Source: Leptolyngbyaceae cyanobacterium SL_7_1
Lineage (GTDB): Bacteria; Cyanobacteriota; Cyanobacteriia; Elainellales; Elainellaceae
Reading direction: 5' to 3'
DNA length: 34,735 nucleotides
Assembly: GCA_012032525.1 (NCBI GenBank)
Contig: JAAUSV010000004.1
Coordinates: 1-34,735 of the forward strand
Shown in pieces: positions 27,110 to 34,735 of the stretch. The position numbers were made by a program, and so were the translations under genes. The notes under the pieces are model-generated. The model did not search any database. It was given only the letters and a program-made list of their open reading frames with translations, and was not told the origin of the DNA. How positions within the stretch are numbered: the stretch's first letter is position 1; each line of letters starts with the position of its first letter.

Positions 27110-29978
27110 ATGATTAGGTTGCCAGATGGAGTCGTTACCTTCCTATTTACTGATGTAGAGGGCAGTACGCGGCTCTGGGAAGAGTTTCCCACCGAGATGC
27201 GCCAATCGCTACGGCGACACGATCAGTTGATTGAGCAGGTAATCACCAGCAACGGCGGGATCGTTGTTAAACCCAGAGGGGAGGGGGACAGTTTTTTTAC
27301 CGTGTTCGATCGCGCTAGTCAAGCGATCGAAGCCGCCTATAACCTCCAACGATCGCTAATAGAAGAACTGTGGCATCCCGCTACCCCTCTGCGGGTTCGA
27401 GTTGCCTTACACACGGGGGAAGCCGATCTGCGGGATGGCGACTACTATGGCTCCACGGTGAATCGCTGTGCCCGCTTGCGCTCGATCGCCCACGGAGGAC
27501 AAGTTGTCCTTTCCCTGGCAACCTACGAGCTAGTGCGCGATTGTTTGCCTGCCGAGGTATCCCTAAAAGATATGGGAACCCATCGGTTGCGCGATCTCCA
27601 AACGTCCAGAACAGGTGTTTCAACTGCTGCATTCTAGCCTGCCTGCCACCTTTCCGCCGCTACGCTCCCTCAACACCATCCCCAACAACCTCCCCCAACA
27701 ACTAACAAGCTTTGTTGGGCGAGAGCGGGAAATTCAGGAGGTGATTCAACTCCTCAAAACCTCACGGTTATTAACGCTGACAGGAGCCGGTGGGTGTGGC
27801 AAAACTCGCTTGGCATTGCAGGTGGGGGCAGAGGTGTTAGAAAACTACCCCGACGGGGTCTGGTTTATCGATCTTGCTCCTGTGAATGACCCCAGTTTGA
27901 TTCCCCAAACCGTGGCAGCGGTGCTAAAGCTGAAGGAGGAACCCGGTCGCCCCCTGACGGAAACCCTGCTAAATTTTCTTAAATACAAATCGGCTCTGCT
28001 GATATTTGATAACTATGAACACCTGATCACAGCACGAGATTTGCTGGCGGGGTTGATCCAACAGTCCAATCCGTCCCTGCGGTTTCTAGCGACAAGCCGT
28101 GAAATTTTGAGCATCGTCGGAGAGGTGATTTGGCGAGTGCCTTCCCTTTCCATCCCCACTGTCAACACCTCCCCTTTGCCAGAGAGTTTGACGCAATTTG
28201 AGGCAGTGCGATTGTTTATTGAACGGGCTACCCTGGCTCGTCCCTCCTTTAGCGTCAACCGTGAAAATGCCCCGGCGATCGCCCAAATCTGTCAACGACT
28301 CGACGGTATTCCTCTAGCGTTGGAACTGGCAGCGGCACGGGTGCGCGTTCTCTCTGTTGAGCAGATCAACCAACGCCTAAATGAGCGGTTTCGCTTGTTG
28401 ACGGGGGGGAGTCGGATTTTGCTTCCCCGTCAGCAGACCCTGCGGGCATTGATCGATTGGGGCTACAACCTGTTGTCTGACATTGAGCAACGGCTGTTTC
28501 GTCGCCTAACCGTATTTGTCGGAGGGTGGACGCTAGAGGCGGCGGAGACAATCTGTGCGGGGGATGGAATTGAGTCATTTGAAATTTTGGATTTGCTGTC
28601 TGCACTGGTGGATAAGTCAATGGTGGTGTTGGAGGAACGCCCCAATGAGGGGGTGCGCTATCGGCTATTAGAGACATTGCGGCAGTACGGACAGGACAAG
28701 TTGACGCCAGCGGAACGCCTGGTTCTAGAACAGCACTATCGATCGTTTTTCTCAGACTTGGCAGCCGCAGCGGAACCTTACTTACAAACCCCTGACGCCA
28801 AATTCTGGTGGGCACAGTTAGAAGCGGAGTTGAATAATCTGCGGGCGGTGTTGGTCAGCTATGAGACCAGCGAAAACGCAGAGGCAGAGGTCAGTTTAGT
28901 ACTGAATCTATTGAAGTTTTGGATCGGGCGGGGATACTGGGCGGAGGGACAACACTGGTTGGAGTCGGTGTTGCAGCGCGATCGAGTTAAAACGCCTGAC
29001 TCACGGGCGCTGGTGTTGTCAGAGCTAGGGATGATGGCGCTGCGCCAAGGCGATTTTGTTGTAGCCCGATCGCTCTATGAAACTAGCCTGGCGCTATACC
29101 AACAACTCAATCAGCCCAATGGCACTGCCGACCAACTATTTAATCTGGGGACGGTTGCCCTGTGCCAAGGCGACTACACGATCGCCCAAGTGTTTTATGC
29201 ACAAAGTCTGGATATTCAGCGATCGCTATCTAATCTGCCTGGGGTTGGCAAACTGTTGTTTACCCTCGGCGTGATTGCCGACAACCAGGGCGACTACACC
29301 ACCGCCCAAGCCCTGTATCAAGAAAGCCACAACCTCTGGCAGGAATTAGGCGATCGCTATCTTGTCGCCTACGCCCTCAACGGCTTGGGCAATCTGGCAG
29401 AAAAACAGGGCAACTATGAAGACGCCCAATCCTACTACGATCACTGCTGGGCAATTCGCCAGGAATTGGGCGATCGCCAAAGTCTCGCCTATTCCCTCCT
29501 CAGTTTTGGTAGCCTTGCTGGCAAACAGGGGGACTATGCCAAAGCCCAGTCTTTCTACGAACAAAGCTTAGCCATTCAGCGAGAGCTGGGGGACAAACTG
29601 GGGATGACCTATTCCCTGCGAGGGTACGGACTCGTTGCCGAACAGTGGGGGGATTTGCAGCAGGCGCGATCGCTCTACCAGGAGGGGTTGTCCCACTGCT
29701 GCGAACTTCAGGAGAAACTCAATACTGCCTTTTGCTTGGAAGGACTCGCACGAGTCGCCGCTGCTCAACACCAGTACAAATCAGCCGCTCAGTGGCTTGC
29801 GGCGGCGGCAGAGCTACGAATCACGACGGGTTGTCCCATCCCCCCTCTAGAGCAGCGCCACACGGAGCAGGCGATCGAGGCAACAAAAACTGCTCTGGGA
29901 GCTGCCGACTTTGCTCAAGAGTGGAGCAATGGGCGCACCACTGATTTAGTCACGATCCTGCAATCGGCGATCGCCTAG
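27110..29978 (+). CDS. Class III nucleotide cyclase - STAND ATPase - TPR signalling protein, disrupted by a +1 frameshift at 27600-27602
   Basis: Cyclase: VTFLFTDVEGSTRLWEEF...GEGDSFFTVF; STAND: SFVGREREIQEVIQLLKTSRLLTLTGAGGCGKTRLALQVG...LLIFDNYEHL; TPR repeats after about 28980. Removing one A from CTCCAAACG gives LRDLQRPEQVFQLLHSSLPATFPPLRSLNTIPNNLPQQLTSFVGRE. Confidence 0.92.
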
Positions 29979-29995
29979 CGGGATAGAGGTGATGG

Positions 29996-30283
29996 TTATT
30001 GCGCTGGTAGTCTACCAGATTGCGCTAGTTGTTGGACAAAGTTGCGGCACCCCGCGCAATCGCAGCCTAGGAGTTCGATGGCGCGATCGCCTTCTGCATC
30101 TAACTGGGCTTCTAAGGAACTATCTCCGCTGGTGCAGGTACACTCAACTAATTCGTCTTGAATCCCTTCGGCGGTAAACACCACTTCTCGAATGGTGGTG
30201 TTGGCATGGGCAGGCTGGACGGCTAGAAGGGTCAGGGCGATCGAGCTAGAACAACCCAACCAAGTTAGTGCATCTCTGTTCAT
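29996..30283 (-). CDS. Small secreted cysteine-containing protein
   Basis: Signal peptide-like MNRDALTWLGCSSSIALTLLAVQPAHA, then VECTCTSG and LLGCDCAGCRNFVQQL (five Cys in the mature part). Confidence 0.6.
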   Translation of the reverse strand: MNRDALTWLGCSSSIALTLLAVQPAHANTTIREVVFTAEGIQDELVECTCTSGDSSLEAQLDAEGDRAIELLGCDCAGCRNFVQQLAQSGRLPAQ

Positions 30284-30446
30284 TGGATTGACTCCTCACT
30301 GAAAATGTGGGCACTGCATGGGTTATAGATTAACTCAACTCCAGGCAAAATCAACGATTTATAGCGTAAAAGTTTCACTAATTTCATCTGCCATTGCCGC
30401 TGCGTTAGACAATAGGGGCAGATGTGTCGCTCTACGGTTGTCCCCT

Positions 30447-31367
30447 ATGACAAATCTCACTTCGCGCCCCCTCCCTGACGTTTGGTCCAATCTGCCAGTC
30501 GCTGATTGGCAAGATACCTACACGACGCTGCACCTGTGGACGCAGATTGTTGGCAAAATTCGTTTGGCGCTTGCTCCCAAACTCAACCACTGGTGGCATT
30601 CCACGTTGTATGTCTCCCCACGGGGGCTTACCACTGGAGCCATTCCCTACGAAACCCGTACCTTTCAAATTCGGTTTGATTTTCATCAGCACCAATTGGT
30701 GATTGAAACGAGTGATGGGGTGACTGAAACGATCGCCCTTGGACCTCGCTCCGTCGCCGATTTCTATAGCGCGGTGATGACAAGCTTGCAGCAACTGGAT
30801 ATTCGGGTGCGGATCTGGACGATGCCCCAGGAAGTGTCAAACCCGATCCCCTTTGAGCAAGATCACGACCATGCCGCCTACGATCCATTGGCGGTGCAAC
30901 GGTTTTGGCGGATGTTGGTGCAAGCCGATCGGCTGATGAATCAGTTTCGATCGTGCTTCACGGGCAAATCTAGCCCAGTACATTTTTTCTGGGGCAGTTT
31001 TGATTTGGCAGTCACCCGATTTTCTGGACGGCTTGCTCCAGAACATCCCGGTGGTGTGCCTAACATGGCGGATTGGGTGACGCGCGAAGCATACTCCCAC
31101 GAGGTCAGCAGTTGTGGATTGTGGTTAGGCGGTGGAGCAGTGGAGGAGCCAATCTTCTACGCCTATGCCTATCCCACACCCGTCGGGTTTGCCGAGTATT
31201 CTATTCAGCCAGAGGGGGCGGTTTTTAGCACTGACCTGCAAGAGTTTGTCTTACCCTACAGCGCGGTCCAACAAGCAACGGATCCAGATACAGCCCTGTT
31301 GGACTTTTTCCAAAGCACCTACGAAGCCGCCGCAGAGTTGGGTAATTGGGATCGAGCCGCCTTGTAG
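30447..31367 (+). CDS. DUF5996-family protein
   Basis: LPVADWQDTYTTLHLWTQIVGKIRLALAPKLNHWWHSTLYVSPRGLTTGAIPYETRTFQIRFDFHQHQLVIETSDG and C-terminal FYAYAYPTPVGFAEYSIQPEGAVFSTDLQEFVLPY. Confidence 0.8.
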   Translation: MTNLTSRPLPDVWSNLPVADWQDTYTTLHLWTQIVGKIRLALAPKLNHWWHSTLYVSPRGLTTGAIPYETRTFQIRFDFHQHQLVIETSDGVTETIALGPRSVADFYSAVMTSLQQLDIRVRIWTMPQEVSNPIPFEQDHDHAAYDPLAVQRFWRMLVQADRLMNQFRSCFTGKSSPVHFFWGSFDLAVTRFSGRLAPEHPGGVPNMADWVTREAYSHEVSSCGLWLGGGAVEEPIFYAYAYPTPVGFAEYSIQPEGAVFSTDLQEFVLPYSAVQQATDPDTALLDFFQSTYEAAAELGNWDRAAL

Positions 31368-31812
31368 CGCCAACCGAGCTGAGGCTGATTAGTTGGCAAT
31401 CGGGCGAATAAAAATAGCGAGCGGTGTTTTCTAGCGGAGAGCGGTAGAGGAACAGCTCGTTGTCATTTTCCATCGAAAACACATGGTAGACCACTTCAGC
31501 CGTAGTAAGTTGCACCTCTCTAGGAATCCCAGCATTCTCTGGGAAATAGCCACCTCGTCTGACAATGGTGTATCCACTTAAAATATCCACGGCAACATCG
31601 TAGACCAGCGGAAACTCTCCTTGAAAATTAGGGTCGTTTTGCAGGTCAGCCAGGACTCCAGTTGATACCACCGTGCCCCCCTGGGACATGTCGGTCATCA
31701 GGGCAAACTGGGAAACGCCATTTCTCAGTGCTGTTTGTGCCAGCGCGGTGGGACTCCAACCCACGCTCAACGCTGTCAAAAGGGTTAATTGAACTAGCTT
31801 AGTGTGCCACAT
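31225..31812 (-). CDS. Secreted hypothetical protein; 3' end uncertain
   Basis: MWHTKLVQLTLLTALSVGWSPTALAQ signal peptide. The as-read ORF overlaps the convergent DUF5996 gene by 143 nt; a likely true end is near 31389 (see findings). Confidence 0.6.
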   Translation of the reverse strand: MWHTKLVQLTLLTALSVGWSPTALAQTALRNGVSQFALMTDMSQGGTVVSTGVLADLQNDPNFQGEFPLVYDVAVDILSGYTIVRRGGYFPENAGIPREVQLTTAEVVYHVFSMENDNELFLYRSPLENTARYFYSPDCQLISLSSVGATRRLDPNYPTLRRLRRCFGKSPTGLYLDPLLVGPRCRVRQTLAGQC

Positions 31813-32051
31813 GGTGGAAATTCCTTTAATGTTAGGGGCTAGGAACAAATGCCGAGATGGACGGATACGGGGACAACTGGCGGTAAAAAGGCGATCGCCT
31901 CAACCCACCCTTAAGCATGCCTTACTTTTCACTCCAACCCGTATTTTACGGGTATAGTGAGGCGAATTACAGTTCTAGTTTGGTGGCAAAAAATGCTACA
32001 TATCTTGTCAGTTTTGCCAAACTCTTTATGTAAGTAGTGTTAAGTTCAACC

Positions 32052-32465
32052 ATGATTTTAGGTAGATTTTATAAAGTTTTTGGACTGGGCATGGCGATCG
32101 CCCTTCCCCTGGGGCTGTTACTCTCGACTCCTCCAATCCAAGCCGCTGTTCCCACCCGACTTAGCCCCGATCAAGTCAGCACTGCCTTAGACCGAGTGCC
32201 CAGTTGGACTACCGACGGACAAACCCTCTCCTGCACCTACCGCTTTGATAATTTTGTTGAGTCTGTGGCGTTTGTGAATCGGTTGGTGGAACCCGCTGAG
32301 CAATTAGCCCACCATCCCGACCTAACGATCGTGTACAACAAGGTGCACATTAGCCTAACCACCCACGATGCGGGCGGACTGACTGAGCTAGATTTTGCCC
32401 TAGCCGAAGCCATTGCCGCTGCCAGCGGTGAACCGGGGGAAGCGGGGCGATCGTGTGAGGGATAG
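32052..32465 (+). CDS. Pterin-4a-carbinolamine dehydratase-like protein with N-terminal signal sequence
   Basis: LSPDQVSTALDRVPSWTTDGQTLSCTYRFDNFVESVAFVNRLVEPAEQLAHHPDLTIVYNKVHISLTTHDAGGLTELDFALAEAI; preceded by a hydrophobic leader MILGRFYKVFGLGMAIALPLGLLLSTPPIQAA. Confidence 0.88.
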   Translation: MILGRFYKVFGLGMAIALPLGLLLSTPPIQAAVPTRLSPDQVSTALDRVPSWTTDGQTLSCTYRFDNFVESVAFVNRLVEPAEQLAHHPDLTIVYNKVHISLTTHDAGGLTELDFALAEAIAAASGEPGEAGRSCEG

Positions 32466-32474
32466 GAAAGAGGG

Positions 32475-34280
32475 TTAGTCGATTTGGGGGAGGAAGGGGA
32501 GACGGCTGTAGGCGCCAAGGGGGTCGTTGAAAGCTTTGAGGATGGCGAGATCGGCTTGTAGTTTTTGGAATTCTATGGAGAGGGGGTCGCGGGGGCGATC
32601 GCCTCTACCCGACTACCGACTCAGGCTCTCCAGAATTTGCGATTCTAGGGTGCGGGCTTTGGGATATTCCTCGACTCGCCAGTCGTCTCCTAGCTCCGCG
32701 CGATCGACCGCCGCTTGGATGGCGTCGTTGATCCCACCCAGATCATCTACGAGTCCCAGTTTTTCTGCTTCTGAGCCTGACCAAACTCGCCCTTGAGCAA
32801 TTTCAGCCACCCGTGTTTGGGGGAGCGATCGCGATTCCGCTACCATTGCCACAAACTGTTGGTAAATCCGATCGACCACCCGTTGAATAATCGCCAGCTC
32901 CTCTGGGGTTTTGGGACGGGCGATCGTATCACCATCGGCGAGGCGTCCAGTCTTGACCACATCCCAAGTAATGCCGTTGCGGTTGCCGATCTGCTGCACA
33001 TTTAGCAATAGCCCAAATACCCCGATCGATCCGGTGATGGTGGTGGGGGAGGCAAAAATCTGGTCGGCATGGGCAGCGATCTGGTAGCCGCCCGATGCGG
33101 CATAACTGCCCATCGACACCACGACTGGTTTTTCTTTGGTGATCAGGAGGACTTCCCGCGCAATCTGCTCCGACGCCGTGGCACTGCCACCGGGACTATT
33201 GACCCGTAGGACCACTGCCTTGACATCCTCATCTTCCCGTAATTCCCGCAACTGCCGCGCCAAGCTATCGCCCCCCACCTGTCCAAGATTGCCCTCACCG
33301 CTAACAATGTCTCCTTCGGCGTAAACTAAGGCAACTTGGTTGTCCGTGGATGCTTGCTCTGCGACCGCGTCTGCGTAATTGGCAATGCTGACTTGGCGGA
33401 ACGATCGGGTTTCTTCGTCTGGCTCCTCTTCGGTCAGCGCTTGCAGTTTGGGAATCAATTCGTCTAAGTAAATCACTTCGTCCACCAAGCCCGCTGTCTT
33501 AGCTTCGTCTGCCAATAACACTCCTTGGGCATCGGCGATCGCTTGCAACGTTTGTGCCGCTAGCTCCCGACTCTCAGCGGTGCGACGGAGAAAATCTCCC
33601 CACAGATCGCCCAGCAATTTTTGCGTCTGTTCCCGTTCCTCAGGGCTACGACTGCTGCGGGTAAACGGTTCTACCGCCGACTTATAGCGCCCCACCCGCA
33701 CGGGCTGGACTCCAATGCCGTACTTGTCTAGCGCCCCTACAAAGAAGGTTTGCTCCGATCGAAATCCGTTTAACTCCACTAAACCAGAGGGGTTGAGGGC
33801 GATCGTATCTGCCAGCGATACGAGGTAATAATCCCGCTCTGCCCAGCTAGTTGCGTAGGCATAGATTGGCTTGCCGGAGGCTTCAAACTCAGCCAATGCC
33901 TCGCGCACTTCCGTCATGGCAGCAAACCCGGAGCCAATGCCCAGCGGATTGATGTTGCCATAGAGATAGATCCCGACAATGCGATCGTCTTCAGCAGCGG
34001 CTTTAAGTCCATCCAACACGGTGCGGAGGGCGATCGGGCGACGAGGTTGGGTGCCCGTGATGGCGTCTTCTAGCACATCCCCCGGATTTAGGGTGGGGGT
34101 AGAGTCGGTAATTTCTAGTCCCAGATTGAGCGTCAGAATGGATTTGTCTTCAACTCGCGGACCGGCATCCTTAGTGGCAACGGAGAGGAATAGCAGTAGG
34201 ACAAAGAAACCACTAATGCCCAAAACCACAAACAGGATAAGTCCGACAAAGCTTGCAAGGGTATATTTGAAAAAATCGCG
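32475..34280 (-). CDS. sppA: Signal peptide peptidase SppA (67K type), with an in-frame TAG at 32613-32615 before a plausible C-terminal tail
   Basis: MRDFFKYTLASFVGLILFVVLG TM anchor; LRVNSPGGSATASEQIAREV; VSMGSYAASGGYQIAAHADQIFASPTTITGSIGVFG. As-read ORF ends at 32613; the same frame then reads SGRGDRPRDPLSIEFQKLQADLAILKAFNDPLGAYSRLPFLPQID* to 32475. Confidence 0.9.
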
Positions 34281-34499
34281 CATTAGAACAATGGAGTGCA
34301 ACTGGTTGAAACGAGTGAGCAGTAGCAACGTGAATTAGCGAAGATTGCCCAGTCGGGTAACAAGCGCTGCATCAAAACTGCTCCAGATGCACCTTGGTCA
34401 AGTGTAATGCACTGCAATAGGGGATTCCCTTCCCCGATTCAGGGACGTTACAAACTGTTGTAATGTGGAAAGAAAATCTCGGAGGATCGCATCGATTCT

Positions 34500-34611
34500 C
34501 CTTAGGTCCGTGGATTAAATAACCTGCAAAATCGCAATCTCCCTAGGGGACGTGGCATTGCCATGCCCCTACATCGGAAAATTACACACTAATAAATTCG
34601 TGTTCCTTAAT
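34500..34611 (-). repeat. MITE-like interspersed repeat, copy B
   Basis: Reverse complement ATTAAGGAACACGAATTTATTAGTGTGTAATTTTCCGATGTAGGGGCATGGCAATGCCACGTCCCCTAGGG...GGTTATTTAATCCACGGACCTAAGG aligns with 10402-10512; ends form imperfect ~20-nt inverted repeats. Confidence 0.85.
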
Positions 34612-34691
34612 CAAATTGTCCAGTTCTATTTCTTTACATTGGCACAAGTCCTAGACTTTAGCTTCTTATAACTCGAAAATCCTACCGCCCC

Positions 34692-34724
34692 AGATCCCCG
34701 GCTTTTTCAAAAAGCCGGGGATCT
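34692..34724. terminator. Perfect 16-nt inverted repeat, GC-rich hairpin (terminator or REP-like)
   Basis: AGATCCCCGGCTTTTT-C-AAAAAGCCGGGGATCT. Confidence 0.8.
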
Positions 34725-34735
34725 TTGCGTAGCCT

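Noticed and set aside
29040-29720. Regularly spaced direct repeats resembling an array
   Set aside because: These are coding TPR repeats (GDY..AQ..Y..SL...ELGDR) within the STAND-TPR protein; not CRISPR, no constant repeat with unique spacers.
1-34735. tRNA, rRNA or CRISPR arrays
   Set aside because: No cloverleaf with a convincing T-loop, no rRNA segments and no repeat-spacer structure noticed on either strand by eye; a tRNAscan/Infernal run would be needed to be certain.

Overview
This is a cyanobacterial chromosomal segment: HIP1 octamers (GCGATCGC) are frequent, and it carries ndhH, a CcsA/CcsB-type cytochrome c biogenesis protein, a KGK-domain protein and an SLH/OprB-type porin. Most of it is housekeeping genes: a DHNA-CoA thioesterase-like hydrolase, ndhH, a cysteine desulfurase, ccsA/ccsB, leuB, an HdrB-like CCG protein, a WcaI-like glycosyltransferase, dprA, a MATE exporter, the porin and sppA. 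Signalling genes are interspersed: a 1,170-aa hybrid kinase with an adenylate cyclase output, a cyclase-STAND-TPR protein, a WD40-less STAND ATPase and an AraC regulator. Three observations stand out. (1) A tightly packed minus-strand module at 21461-24849 encodes a metzincin-type metalloprotease (HEIGHRLGRSH plus Met-turn) without a signal peptide, a small stand-alone copy of the protease's N-terminal domain, and a four-TM membrane protein. It is the best candidate here for an undescribed system. (2) At least five well-conserved or clearly recognisable genes (ndhH, ccsA/ccsB, hdrB-like, porin, cyclase-STAND) are each broken by one single-base indel, and two more are suspected (metzincin tail, 31.4 kb secreted protein). 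sppA carries an in-frame TAG followed by a 45-codon tail. This pattern suggests sequence error more than biology and affects every downstream interpretation. (3) A ~111 bp MITE-like element occurs at 10402-10512 and, inverted, at 34500-34611; its palindromic core also appears alone at 14461-14489. The window begins inside an IS630-type transposase whose N-terminus is missing from the ORF track.
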